Below are positions 8,826 to 17,521 of a stretch of DNA of 64,000 bases, piece after piece; position 1 is the first letter of the stretch, and every line of letters begins with the position of its first letter. A program made the position numbers and the translations under genes. Under the pieces are notes generated by a model, which was not told the DNA's origin, ran no database searches, and saw only the letters and a list, made by a program, of their open reading frames with translations. Source of the stretch: Pelobacter propionicus DSM 2379 (GTDB lineage: Bacteria; Desulfobacterota; Desulfuromonadia; Geobacterales; Pseudopelobacteraceae); contig NC_008609.1 in NCBI RefSeq assembly GCF_000015045.1, forward strand, positions 2,613,501 through 2,677,500. Reading direction: 5' to 3'.

Positions 8826-8861
8826 ACGGTGGGGTTATGCGTAACCGCATAACCCCACCGT
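8826..8861 (-). terminator. Perfect 16-bp hairpin downstream of the acetate transporter gene
   Basis: A 16-bp perfect inverted repeat with a 4-base loop (stem ACGGTGGGGTTATGCG, loop gtta when read on the minus strand). On the minus strand it is followed by CGTTTTGG. It sits about 30 bp after the stop of the satP-like gene and fits a rho-independent terminator with a short T tract. Confidence 0.7.
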
Positions 8862-8892
8862 GTCTGTTTCCCGCTTCAGCTCAGGGAGTATG

Positions 8893-9477
8893 TTAGAACC
8901 AGGGCTTCCCGACCGGGAGCTTGATTCCGGACTCGGCGAAGATCGAAACCGTCATCAGGTATAAAGCCAGGAAGGCGCACACCAGCAGGTCGTAGGCAGC
9001 GAAGGTGCCGGCTGCCGCATTACCGGTCAGCTCCTTCAGATCGAGACCGATGAAGCCCAGCACCAGGGTAAAGAAGGTCAGCGCCAGGGCGGTGTGGTGC
9101 CGCATAGAAGCGATGAAAAGGGGAATGGTAAAGATGGTCCAGGCCACCAGATACATGCCCAAGTCAACTTCGCTGAACTTCAGCAGCGGGTAGGACTGCA
9201 CCAGCTCGGCGTTCTTGCCGAACAAGAGCATCAGACAGAGCGAGATCCAGAACGCTCCGTACCCGGTAAAGGCGCAGAAACCGAAATTGTTGTTCTTCTT
9301 GAACTCCATCAGGCCGGCAACCAGCTGTGCCGTACCGCCGAAACAGAGCCCCAGCCAGATCACGGGAGCCAGCCCGCAATAGCCCAGGTTGTGCATCTGC
9401 AGGACAAACGTCGTCAAACCGAATCCAGCCAGACCAACAACCGCGGGGTTTCCCAACTTCACTTCACTCTCACTCAT
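8893..9477 (-). CDS. satP: Acetate/succinate transporter, SatP (GPR1/FUN34/YaaH) family
   Basis: This 194-residue protein with six predicted membrane helices belongs to the AceTr family, which moves acetate (and in some cases succinate) across the inner membrane with protons. The N-terminal signature is 'GNPAVVGLAGFGLTTFVLQM', matching the conserved NPAPLGL motif of the family. It continues with 'VIWLGLCFGGTAQLVAGLME' and 'FGFCAFTGYGAFWISL', both highly conserved. The gene stands alone, has its own terminator, and is preceded by about 230 bp without another gene on this strand that should hold its promoter. An acetate carrier suits an organism that lives on or makes acetate. The direction of transport cannot be read from sequence. 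Confidence 0.9.
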   Translation of the reverse strand: MSESEVKLGNPAVVGLAGFGLTTFVLQMHNLGYCGLAPVIWLGLCFGGTAQLVAGLMEFKKNNNFGFCAFTGYGAFWISLCLMLLFGKNAELVQSYPLLKFSEVDLGMYLVAWTIFTIPLFIASMRHHTALALTFFTLVLGFIGLDLKELTGNAAAGTFAAYDLLVCAFLALYLMTVSIFAESGIKLPVGKPWF

Positions 9478-9707
9478 TCATTTTCTCCTTTTTGTTTGAA
9501 ATCAACCGTGTTTTTACACCATGTTGTTCAATTATTTTAATATGTTATCAACACAATCACGTACTACGGAAAATTTCGACGCACTATACAAAAAATGAAT
9601 CCTGGAGTAAAGACAATAATGCGGTTGTTTCACCTGAATCCGAGGAGCTGGCTCATGCCCCGCATCGACCTCTGCCGTGGCATTCGTCCGAATGGGGTGG
9701 CAACGTT

Positions 9708-11627
9708 CTAGCGACGTCTGAAACCGGCACGCAGCAGGAGCCGCAAGCGCCGATACTCCCCGTCCGTGAGCCGCCTGTCGCGGTACAGCGCGCCGGCATA
9801 GATCCCTACGAATTCCCGCACCCGCTCATCCTCCGCAAGCCCGGCAAGCTCGAACAGCCCCTGCCGCCCCGGTTGAACACGCACTCCGCACTCACGCTCC
9901 AGATGACGGTACAGGCTCCGCAGCAAACGTTCCTCCCGCGGGGGAAACAGGGCGCTGCGCCTGAACAGCAGGAACAGGGCCAGCGCCACGACTGAAAGCG
10001 CCCCCAGCGCCGCCATGCCCCCCTTCAGCAGCCGTTTCGGGGTCAGGGAGTGCAGCCGCCTGGCAGCGCCGCGTGCCACGTCGGCCTGGTGCTCGAAATC
10101 ATAGCCGATCACGGAACGGTTCCAGGCGTGGTCCAGGGAGTCCAGCGCCATGCGCAGACGCAGCAGGGGGGTGCGCCTCCGTTGGCTCCCCCAGAACGCA
10201 TCAGCATTGCGGGCAAAGGAGCTGGGATCGATGCGCAGCCATCCCCTGCCGCCGATGAATACTTCCACCCAGACATGTGCCATCCCCTCGGTCACCAGGT
10301 AATAGCCGCCCACATCGTTATAATCACCCCCCAGATAGCCGCCCACCAGCCGGGCCGGAACACCGGCCGAGCGGGCCAGCAGGGCAAAGGAGGAGGCGAA
10401 GAACTCGCAGTGCCCCTGCCGCGTCTCGAAGAGGAAGCGTTCCAAGGCATGCTCACCAATGGGCAGCCCCTGCATGCTGTAGCGGTAGCCGCCATCGCGG
10501 AAGAAGCGCTCCAGCAGTTCCACCCTGCGCTCATCGCTGGCGCCGGCCGCCCGGATGCTCCCGGCCAGCCTGGTGACGGATTGAGGGACCCCGGAGGGAA
10601 GCCGCAGATAGAAGTCACGATCGATGCCGCCAATAACACGCAGCAGGCCAGCGACGGAAGAATCGGCACGGTAGCTCAGCCGCCGGCTGCCGGACGAGCG
10701 CAGTTCCGCCGTTGCGTCCGGATTCGATCGCGCCCGGAAGGCCCTGACGGATGCCGGGACATCCAGGGCGACCAGGAAGCTGGAGAGCCCCGGCTCAGGG
10801 TAGACGACCTGGCCGATGCGGCGGGAAGCGAAGGCGAGGCGTTCCGGGGGCACCCGGCTGTCGCGCAACCAACGAGTCCCCTCCAGGCGGTTGAAAACCG
10901 TAGCGCGCCAGTAGAGCTGTTGCTGCGGCTGGCGGGCCATTTCCGCCCGGAAGGCCAGCTGGGACGACTGGCTGGTGCGCTCGCTGCTGCCCGGATCGAC
11001 CCTGTCGGTAAAGCCGCTGCTTCCTGAAACAGGGGCGCCGGAAATATTCCAGAGGGGGATCTGGGTGCGGGGGAGCAGCGGGAAAAAGAAGAGCAAGAGC
11101 GGCAGAGAGGCCAGCGGCATCAAAACTCCCGCCGCCACGATCCGCCGCAGGTCGTGGGACGGCAGCCACATGCCGCTGTCCTGATCGAGAAAGGCCAGCA
11201 GCACCAGGGAGAGCGCCACCAGGATCAGCAGCAGCGCCAGGTAGAGCAGAAACAGGGGACTTAAGTCAAACAGGGACGAGGAGGCCAGACAAAAGAGCGA
11301 CAGGGCCAGGATCTGCAGATAGTGACGGCCGGTCTTCTCGCCCCCCAGACGGACGGCCAGCATGACCGCCAACAGGCTCACCACCGGCTGGACCGCGTTG
11401 GAGCTGCTGAATTGGGTTGCGTAGTAGAGGAAAACCGGGACAATGGAGGCGTTCAGCAGCCAGTTCGGCAACGGCCAGGCGCCCCGCAGACTCTGCCAGA
11501 TACCGGCGGCCATGCCGGCAGCCAGCGCAAGACGCGGGGCAGTGGTCAGCCAGGGAAAGAGCGGCACGATGCCGCACAGGGCGGTTGCGTAGCACAAAAA
11601 CGCTATCAGCGAGCTAATGGCGATCAT
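9708..11627 (-). CDS. TgpA-like transmembrane transglutaminase (DUF3488/transglutaminase-like)
   Basis: This 639-residue protein has a run of N-terminal membrane helices (about residues 5-200), a periplasmic transglutaminase-like domain and a final membrane helix near residue 555 with a short cytoplasmic tail. The catalytic triad is visible: Cys in 'TRQGHCEFFASSFALLARSA', His in 'EGMAHVWVEVFIG' and Asp in 'GWLRIDPSS'. This is the TgpA family, known from Pseudomonas as an inner-membrane protein with periplasmic transglutaminase activity. The start overlaps the DUF58 gene by 14 bp and a MoxR ATPase gene comes first, the conserved moxR-DUF58-tgpA order. The substrate is unknown; peptidoglycan-linked or envelope proteins are plausible. 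Confidence 0.88.
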   Translation of the reverse strand: MIAISSLIAFLCYATALCGIVPLFPWLTTAPRLALAAGMAAGIWQSLRGAWPLPNWLLNASIVPVFLYYATQFSSSNAVQPVVSLLAVMLAVRLGGEKTGRHYLQILALSLFCLASSSLFDLSPLFLLYLALLLILVALSLVLLAFLDQDSGMWLPSHDLRRIVAAGVLMPLASLPLLLFFFPLLPRTQIPLWNISGAPVSGSSGFTDRVDPGSSERTSQSSQLAFRAEMARQPQQQLYWRATVFNRLEGTRWLRDSRVPPERLAFASRRIGQVVYPEPGLSSFLVALDVPASVRAFRARSNPDATAELRSSGSRRLSYRADSSVAGLLRVIGGIDRDFYLRLPSGVPQSVTRLAGSIRAAGASDERRVELLERFFRDGGYRYSMQGLPIGEHALERFLFETRQGHCEFFASSFALLARSAGVPARLVGGYLGGDYNDVGGYYLVTEGMAHVWVEVFIGGRGWLRIDPSSFARNADAFWGSQRRRTPLLRLRMALDSLDHAWNRSVIGYDFEHQADVARGAARRLHSLTPKRLLKGGMAALGALSVVALALFLLFRRSALFPPREERLLRSLYRHLERECGVRVQPGRQGLFELAGLAEDERVREFVGIYAGALYRDRRLTDGEYRRLRLLLRAGFRRR

Positions 11628-12444
11628 ACAGCGCCAACTCCGTCAGAAGACGCATGCCGTGGCGGTGGCCAGTTCCCGCCACTATGCCGCGACCGGCCAG
11701 CTTCAATCCCACCGGTCGCTGCATGACCCAGTGCTTCACCAGCCAGGCTGCCGTGGAGAGACGTTCCTCAAGGGTGCGACCGGGCTGCTGCTCCAGATCG
11801 ATGATCAAGGGGTGCATGGCCTGGCGTCCGAATTCCTTGACCAGCAGTTCATCCCCGCGGGCAGACAGCTTCCAGTGGATCATCCTCAGCGGTTCGCGAC
11901 CGGAGTAGCCGGAGATACGTTCCAGCTCCCCATCCAGCCCCCGTGACAGCTGAACGCCGCCCCCCTGGCGCCGCGCCTCGCCGCCATCACCTGCAGCAGA
12001 GCCGGGCAGCAGGCGCGGGAATACCACGAATGAGCTGTCCAGGCTGAAGGTCCAGTAGCGGGTGAAAAAATTGACCGGGAAGGGGGAACTGATGGTGATG
12101 CTGGTCACCCGGGCCTCCCCCCGGCTGGGGAAGGTGAAACCCATGGTGGTGGAAACCGATTCCCCGGCAGGGACCAGCGGGATGCCGACCGGGCGACATC
12201 CCTGGCATTCCAGACGGATCAGGAAGGAAGGGATACGGATTTTAGCGTTGTGCAGCACCAGGCGGAAACCGGCCGGGCTGCCGGCGAAGATCTCCTCCGG
12301 CGCAACGAGCCGGGGAGTAAGCCCCTTGAGGTTGAGCATGCCGGCCATGCCGGTAACGCACATGAAGGCCAAAAGGCCGGAAACCACCAGGAAGAGGAGG
12401 TTGTTTCCGGTATTGACGGCAGAAAACCCCAAGAGGAGCGTCAT
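11614..12444 (-). CDS. DUF58 domain protein (MoxR partner)
   Basis: This membrane-anchored DUF58 protein has two N-terminal helices ('NLLFLVVSGLLAFMCVTGMA') and the conserved block 'ISGYSGREPLRMIHWKLSAR' (about residues 175-195), the hallmark Y-x-G-D/E-x-R-x-IHW motif of DUF58, in a von Willebrand A-like fold. The frame is open upstream of the ATG at 12444 and encodes 'LKISKAGALYIAM', which looks like the usual DUF58 N-terminus, so the true start may be a non-ATG codon near 12480, overlapping the moxR stop. It probably works with the MoxR ATPase on metal or complex assembly in the envelope, as proposed for this gene pair; the exact role is unknown. Confidence 0.85.
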   Translation of the reverse strand: MTLLLGFSAVNTGNNLLFLVVSGLLAFMCVTGMAGMLNLKGLTPRLVAPEEIFAGSPAGFRLVLHNAKIRIPSFLIRLECQGCRPVGIPLVPAGESVSTTMGFTFPSRGEARVTSITISSPFPVNFFTRYWTFSLDSSFVVFPRLLPGSAAGDGGEARRQGGGVQLSRGLDGELERISGYSGREPLRMIHWKLSARGDELLVKEFGRQAMHPLIIDLEQQPGRTLEERLSTAAWLVKHWVMQRPVGLKLAGRGIVAGTGHRHGMRLLTELALYDRH

Positions 12445-12476
12445 GGCGATATACAGCGCCCCGGCCTTGGAGATCT

Positions 12477-13421
12477 TCAGGCCAAAGGCAGCGCGATGTC
12501 GGCGATCAGTTCCCGTAGCAGTTCCCCCCTGTCGACACCATCGTGATCCATGCGCATGACCAGGCGGTGGGCGCAGACCGCCACGGCCACCCCCCGGACA
12601 TCCTCGGGCGCCACGAAATCGCGCCCCTGGAGAAAAGCCGACGCCCGCGCCGCCTGGGCCAGATTTATGGCGGCACGGGTGGAGAGCCCGATAGCGATCA
12701 TGGCATGACTGCGCGTTGTCGATACGATCCGGTAGATATAGTCGGCCACCCTGTCGGAGAGGTAGGTTTCCTCCGCCACGACCCTTCGCGCCTCCAGGAT
12801 GTGGGCGGACGAGGCCAGCGGTTCCATGGCGCCGATTCTCTCACGGATGCTCCCCCCCGCGATGATCCGTTTTTCCAGATCTCCCGGCGGATAGCCGATG
12901 CCGGTGCAGATCAGAAACCGATCCAGTTGGGATTCGGGCAACGGAAAGGTCCCGCTCTGGTCCGAGGGATTCTGGGTGGCGAACACCATGAACGGGTCGG
13001 GCAGGGGGTGGGTGACTCCCTCCACCGTCACCCGCCGCTCCTCCATGGCCTCCAGCATGGCGCTCTGGGTGCGGGGCATGGCCCGGTTGATCTCATCCAG
13101 AAGCACAATATTGTTGAAGATCGGGCCGGGCATGAAGGTGAAGCGCCCCTCTTCTCGGTTGAACACGGAGAGCCCGGTGATGTCCGAGGGGAGCAGATCG
13201 CTGGTGCACTGCACGCGTCCGAAGGAGAGGGAGGTGGCTCCGGCCAGGGCCAGGGCAACGGTGGTCTTGCCCAGTCCGGGCAGATCCTCGATCAGGATGT
13301 GCCCCCCGCCAAGGAGCGCAATGACCGCCAGGCGCACCACCTCTTCCTTGCCCTGCAGATGGGTGGTGCAGAGCGTGTCCAGCAGGTCGGTCATGCTACG
13401 GTTGGGATGCGCGATTGACAT
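12477..13421 (-). CDS. MoxR-family AAA+ ATPase
   Basis: This ATPase of about 314 residues has Walker A in 'EDLPGLGKTTVALALAGA', Walker B and the following helix in 'NIVLLDEINRAMPRTQSAML', sensor 1 in 'VFATQNPSDQSGTFPLPESQ' and the C-terminal lid ('LSTRAAINLAQAARASAFL'). It is in the MoxR branch of AAA+ chaperone-like ATPases that act with DUF58/vWA proteins. I set the start at the ATG at 13421, preceded by GGGGGT, because the 26 residues upstream in the open frame do not resemble the family. It is the first gene of the moxR-DUF58-tgpA operon. The region 13422-13792 between this gene and the divergent nudC should carry both promoters. Confidence 0.9.
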   Translation of the reverse strand: MSIAHPNRSMTDLLDTLCTTHLQGKEEVVRLAVIALLGGGHILIEDLPGLGKTTVALALAGATSLSFGRVQCTSDLLPSDITGLSVFNREEGRFTFMPGPIFNNIVLLDEINRAMPRTQSAMLEAMEERRVTVEGVTHPLPDPFMVFATQNPSDQSGTFPLPESQLDRFLICTGIGYPPGDLEKRIIAGGSIRERIGAMEPLASSAHILEARRVVAEETYLSDRVADYIYRIVSTTRSHAMIAIGLSTRAAINLAQAARASAFLQGRDFVAPEDVRGVAVAVCAHRLVMRMDHDGVDRGELLRELIADIALPLA

Positions 13422-13792
13422 TGGATACCCCCATATTCCGGCTCGACGGTAAAGCGTACAGGCGAAAACCAGCACGGCGCCAAAGGCCTGGAATATCACC
13501 AGAGGAGACGGACTCCGGCATCAGGCTCGCCTCGTTCTTCAGCCATCACCGACTCAGGTAACACTTTACCACAGATACATTCCGCTAAAATCCGCCAATC
13601 AACGGCACCAGGGCCACGGCATGTCACTGGTGACCGCCGGGAGGCATGAGTCGCCGGCCCGTGGCGCAAACCAGTTCTTGATCTTTTCGGAAAAAAGTTC
13701 AATTATCCTTGGCTGGACGCAGCAACCAAACACGACCTACGGCACTGGAAGCGCCGGTTCCAGGATTCCACACCACTCCATGGGAGGCCACC

Positions 13793-14698
13793 ATGACTCT
13801 TTCTTCAACAGGCACAGGCAGGACCGACACATCCGAACTTCCCTACAACGGCAAGGCCGTCAAAGACCGGTTCTCTCCCCTCTCACCGGACAGCGTGCCC
13901 CAGAACAGCCCCGGCTTCTGGGTCATCCTGCAGCGGCAGACCCTGCTGGTCACCACCGCTTCGGCAACGGTCCAGCTTCCCCACGGCCCGCTGCCGGAGG
14001 GGCTCCAACCCCTGGCCGCCCCGGTGGGAATCGGACTCTGGCAGGGCCAGCCGCTGCGCGCCGCACGGATCGCCGAGGATGCCCCCCTGCCCGCGGGGTG
14101 CGAGGCGTTCCCCTTTTTCGGACCGGACCAGCGCCTGGACGTGGGACTGGCAACCCTGGCGGGGCGCGCCAACCAGATCATGCACTGGGAACGGCGCAGC
14201 CGATTCTGCTCCGTCTGCGGGGGAGAGACGACACGCATCCCCACCACCTGGGGCAAGCGCTGCGGAGTATGCAGGGAGATGCACTTCCCCCACATCCACC
14301 CCTGCGTCATCGTACTGGTCAAACGAGGTGACGAATTCATGCTGATCCGCAAGGCCGGAGCAGTGCCGGGGCGTTTCAGCCCCATCGCCGGCTTCGTGGA
14401 TTTCGGCGAGTCTCTCGAGGAGTGCGTCCAGAGGGAGGTGCATGAAGAGGTCGGCCTGAACATCGCCAACATCCGCTACCTGGGCAGCCAGAACTGGCCC
14501 TTCCCCAGCCAGCAGATGATCGGCTTTTTGGCCGACTACGTGGACGGCGAACCGAAACCGGATGGCGTTGAGGTCATCGAGGCGCACTGGCTGACCGGCG
14601 ACGCCATCCCGGATACATCGGGCGGCAGCAGGAGCATCGCCCGCTGGATGCTGGAAAACTTCGCCATCAACGGGCAACAGCCGGCGCCGTGCCGGTAA
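13793..14698 (+). CDS. nudC: NADH pyrophosphatase / NAD-cap hydrolase NudC
   Basis: This 301-residue Nudix hydrolase cleaves NAD(H) to NMN(H) and AMP and, in E. coli, removes NAD caps from RNA. It has the NudC N-terminal domain, then a zinc ribbon with two cysteine pairs ('RFCSVCGG' and 'KRCGVCRE'). The Nudix box follows at about residues 200-222: G-x5-E-x7-REVHEEVGL, read from 'GFVDFGESLEECVQ' onward. The 'SQNWPFPSQQMIGF' motif after it is specific to NudC (the SQPWPFPxS motif). I chose the ATG at 13793, which has a GGAGG ribosome binding site 5 bases upstream; the frame opens earlier without such a signal. The gene stands alone and converges on the amidohydrolase gene. Confidence 0.93.
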   Translation: MTLSSTGTGRTDTSELPYNGKAVKDRFSPLSPDSVPQNSPGFWVILQRQTLLVTTASATVQLPHGPLPEGLQPLAAPVGIGLWQGQPLRAARIAEDAPLPAGCEAFPFFGPDQRLDVGLATLAGRANQIMHWERRSRFCSVCGGETTRIPTTWGKRCGVCREMHFPHIHPCVIVLVKRGDEFMLIRKAGAVPGRFSPIAGFVDFGESLEECVQREVHEEVGLNIANIRYLGSQNWPFPSQQMIGFLADYVDGEPKPDGVEVIEAHWLTGDAIPDTSGGSRSIARWMLENFAINGQQPAPCR

Positions 14699-14747
14699 GT
14701 CGGGACCGATCCGGACAGGCGGAAACCATCGGCGGTGGGCATGGCGC

Positions 14748-15926
14748 CTACCGCCGAAGCAGTTTCAAGGCGGAGAGCACCAGAAACATGATGCCGTTGC
14801 GCAGCGCCCCGTCGTTGAAATCGAAACGGTTGCTGTGCAACTGGGGGCACTCCTCCCCCATGCCGATGAAGAACATGGCCCCCTCGCACCGCTCCAGGTA
14901 CCAGCAGAAATCCTCCGCACCCATGCTGGGGGCGGGAATATCCTTCCACCACGACCTCCCCAGACCACTCAGCACAACCTCACGACAGGTATCGACGACC
15001 CGCGCGGCATTCTGCGTCGGAATGTAGGGGCGCTGATACTCCAGGTGGTAGGATGCGCCGGCATAGTCGCATTCCGCCTTCAGAACCTGCTCGAACAGCT
15101 CCGGCAGGAGCGCACCTCCCTCAGGGGAGAGGTAGCGCGCCGTTCCCTGCAAAACGACCTGGTCGGGGATGACGTTTGCGTTGGAACCGCCATGCATGCT
15201 GCAGACGCTGATCACCACCGGCTCCAGCGCGCCTATGCGCCGCGAGGGGATGGCATAGAGGCTATGGATCACCCGGGTGGCGACCAGGATCGGGTCGATG
15301 GTGCGCTCCGGCCGCGAGCCGTGCCCTCCCCTCCCCCTGATGGTGATGCTAAAGATGTCGGCGGCAGCCATCATCACCCCCGGGCGCGAGCCGATTACCC
15401 CGGTCGGATGCCCGGGCCAGGCGTGCAAGGCCAGCACCGCGTCCGGCTTCGGATCATCCAGAACGCCGGCCGCCACCAGATCCCTGCCGGCGGCCACGAT
15501 CTCCTCACCCGGCTGGAACACGCATCTGACCGACCCGCTGAACAGGTTCCTCAGGCGCTCAAGCACCAGGGCAGCGCCCATCAGCATGGCGGTGTGGCCG
15601 TCGTGTCCGCAGGCGTGCATGACATTGTCGCGGAGCGAGCAATGGGGCAGTTCCGTCTCCTCCCGCATGGGCAGGGCGTCCATATCAGCCCGCAGGGTGA
15701 CATTCCGGCCCGGCTGCCGACCGGAGATCAGCGCCACCACATCCGTTTCCAAAAACGGCGGCAGAAGCCCGATGTTGGGGGAAGCCAGGTTCGATCTGAC
15801 AAAGCGCGCCGTCTCATGTTCGCGCAGGGACAGCTCAGGATGGGCATGCAGGTAGCGTCGCGCGTCCCGCACCCGGGGCAGGATCCGTTCAATTTCCCCT
15901 TCTATTGCCGGAATGTCCGTTTCCAT
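14748..15926 (-). CDS. M20 family amidohydrolase (N-acyl amino acid / hippurate hydrolase type)
   Basis: This 392-residue metal-dependent amidohydrolase of the M20D group contains 'LRADMDALPMREETELPHCS', 'DNVMHACGHDGHTAMLMGAA' (metal ligands His and Asp), 'VFQPGEEI', 'LALHAWPGHPTGVIGSRPG' and the C-terminal 'PAPSMGAEDFCWYLE' with the last metal ligand Glu. Such enzymes remove acyl groups from amino acids or related amides. The ATG at 15926 has a GAGG site eight bases upstream and gives the normal N-terminus, eleven residues shorter than the longest open frame. It is a single gene with no operon partner. The substrate cannot be told from sequence. Confidence 0.88.
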   Translation of the reverse strand: METDIPAIEGEIERILPRVRDARRYLHAHPELSLREHETARFVRSNLASPNIGLLPPFLETDVVALISGRQPGRNVTLRADMDALPMREETELPHCSLRDNVMHACGHDGHTAMLMGAALVLERLRNLFSGSVRCVFQPGEEIVAAGRDLVAAGVLDDPKPDAVLALHAWPGHPTGVIGSRPGVMMAAADIFSITIRGRGGHGSRPERTIDPILVATRVIHSLYAIPSRRIGALEPVVISVCSMHGGSNANVIPDQVVLQGTARYLSPEGGALLPELFEQVLKAECDYAGASYHLEYQRPYIPTQNAARVVDTCREVVLSGLGRSWWKDIPAPSMGAEDFCWYLERCEGAMFFIGMGEECPQLHSNRFDFNDGALRNGIMFLVLSALKLLRR

Positions 15927-16125
15927 GTGAAAGACCTCGCGGGAGAATAGCAAACACACCGGCCTCAGATGTACACCAATCCCCCTGCCAAGTAAACCGC
16001 CGCGCGACAGCCATCTTTTTCATTAACAACAGATATAACCACGTTTTGCCTGTATACAGCACAAAAAAACAGTGGTAGTCTTGCTCACTTGCTTCCCTCA
16101 CCGATGCGTTTGAAAGGAGCGCCCC

Positions 16126-16443
16126 ATGTGCGAACAGACTAAAACAACGGTACGGATGTTTGGTTGCCTGCATACCTATCGCAGGGAACAGGGCCTGGAG
16201 CCCAAGGTTGAGATGACGCTTCCCGCCGCAGGATGTACGGCACTGGAACTGGCCCGCGAGCTTGAGCTTCCCCTGGAGAAGGTCGAAGCGGTCTTCATCA
16301 ACCACCTGGTGTATCCCCTTGACCACCATGTAAGCCCCGGCGACAGGGTTGCCTTCATACCGACCGGCGTTCCCGGCCCCTACCGGCTACTGATCGGCAT
16401 AGCCTCGGGAAAAACGCAGCCGCAGACACCGGACTCCCCCTAG
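16126..16443 (+). CDS. MoaD/ThiS-like ubiquitin-fold protein without a terminal Gly-Gly
   Basis: This 105-residue protein has a beta-grasp fold pattern: 'VRMFGCLHTYRREQGL', 'MTLPAAGCTALELARELELP', 'VEAVFINHLVYPLDHHVSPG' and 'DRVAFIPTGVPGPYR'. The segments match MoaD/ThiS sulfur carriers, including the 'GDRVAFIP' strand. Carriers normally end in Gly-Gly, which is activated as a thiocarboxylate. Here the chain runs on for about 20 residues past the 'PTGVPGPYR' position and has no Gly-Gly end. MoaD-like proteins with a similar ending occur beside aldehyde ferredoxin oxidoreductase genes, but no such gene is next to it. It may be a small accessory or a non-catalytic relative. The family call is good; the role is open. 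Confidence 0.7.
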   Translation: MCEQTKTTVRMFGCLHTYRREQGLEPKVEMTLPAAGCTALELARELELPLEKVEAVFINHLVYPLDHHVSPGDRVAFIPTGVPGPYRLLIGIASGKTQPQTPDSP

Positions 16444-16853
16444 GAGACCGGAAAGCAGGCTTTCCTGAAGTACAACAGACCATGCCTTCCCTCTTCATAA
16501 AGCTGCGTCGGCCGCCTTTACATTAAAACCACACATTAGCAATAGGTATGACTTTTTCCCCACAAAGACAGGCTATTAGCACGCGGGTACGGATTGTGCA
16601 ATAAATGAGAATACCTGGACAGCACGTCATCCTGCAACAGAGCAATGCTTGCCCCCGGAGGCGCACGGCAAAAAGAGAGCGGTTTTTTGTAACAAGAACG
16701 TGGCATCGTTCAGGTGACGGCACGGACTGAACCAATATTCTCTATTTCCTGGCGTCTTTGCGGCGCACATGCAGCTACTGGTCAGCATGGCAGTATATCT
16801 AGTTTTATGCGCATTTCAGGTGAATCCAACTTCCCTGCAAAGGAAAGCGACCA
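16444..16853. other. 410-bp intergenic region with no gene seen
   Basis: Between the MoaD-like gene and the PilZ gene. Short open frames exist on both strands (for example 16523-16735 minus) but lack ribosome binding sites, family features or coding-like composition. I see no strong terminator or riboswitch. It presumably contains the promoter for the PilZ gene. Confidence 0.4.
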
Positions 16854-17207
16854 ATGGAAAACAGAAATTTCATGCGGGTTCAATTCCCTGAATGCGCCTC
16901 CGTTAAGTTCGACGGGCAGATGTTTTTCGCGAACATCAAGGATGCCAGTCTGCAGGGGTTGTATATCAACACCACCCAGAAGCTCCCCGTGAGCACCCCC
17001 CTCCAGATCACCGTCTACATCTCCCCCAGTTCCTCGATACACCTGAACGCCGAAGTCGTCCGCTCCGAAGAGGCGGGAATGGGGGTGCAGATACGGCGCA
17101 TGGACGTCAACTCCTTCGTCAATCTGAGAAACGCCATCTCCCTGCTCTGCAACGACCAGGACCAGATTATGCGGGAAACCTACAAGATAACCGACCGCAT
17201 CCATTGA
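16854..17207 (+). CDS. PilZ domain protein (cyclic di-GMP receptor)
   Basis: This 117-residue stand-alone PilZ protein carries both parts of the cyclic di-GMP binding signature: the RxxxR motif at residues 4-8 ('RNFMR') and the D/NxSxxG motif in 'DASLQGLYI'. The rest is the beta-barrel ('FFANIKDASLQGLYINTTQK', 'IHLNAEVVRSEEAGMGVQIR') with a helical C-terminal tail. It is expected to bind cyclic di-GMP and to signal to a partner, most often in motility, secretion or exopolysaccharide production. It lies just upstream of the exosortase locus and in the same window as a GEMM riboswitch, so second-messenger control of the envelope genes is plausible. The gene is single, with its own terminator. 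Confidence 0.88.
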   Translation: MENRNFMRVQFPECASVKFDGQMFFANIKDASLQGLYINTTQKLPVSTPLQITVYISPSSSIHLNAEVVRSEEAGMGVQIRRMDVNSFVNLRNAISLLCNDQDQIMRETYKITDRIH

Positions 17208-17209
17208 AG

Positions 17210-17242
17210 CCGACCGTTCATTTCGACCTGTCGGTTTTTTTT
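17210..17242 (+). terminator. Rho-independent terminator after the PilZ gene
   Basis: A CCGAC/GTCGG stem with a 15-base loop followed by eight T residues, starting 3 bp after the pilZ stop. A second inverted repeat (GGGGTGCC/GGCACCCC) lies at about 17262-17292. Confidence 0.7.
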
Positions 17243-17521
17243 ACACCGGAGAGAGGGGGGGGTGCCGCGACCAGGGGCACCCCTTCTCCTTTTCGAAACA
17301 GACTCGGACGCAGCACAGCCTTAAAAGGGTAGCGCAGGATGGAGTCTGCCCTCCCTTGAAGGGGGAGGAATCATGCACAGACCATTTTTCCGCCACCACG
17401 AGCCTCAATATTGACGCAGTGCCGCGATTGGTATATCACCATTACTCAGCAGCCATCCTGCCGGTTTCTCACGCTTCACCCCACGCATCAGAATCATTTT
17501 TATTTCTCCGGAGCAGATTAC

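Noticed and set aside
8826-8861. Perfect 16-bp inverted repeat as an insertion-sequence end
   Set aside because: It is a single hairpin right after a gene stop, with no transposase or second copy nearby; a terminator explains it.
16523-16735. Short minus-strand frame in the region before the PilZ gene
   Set aside because: No ribosome binding site, no recognisable domain and atypical amino-acid make-up.
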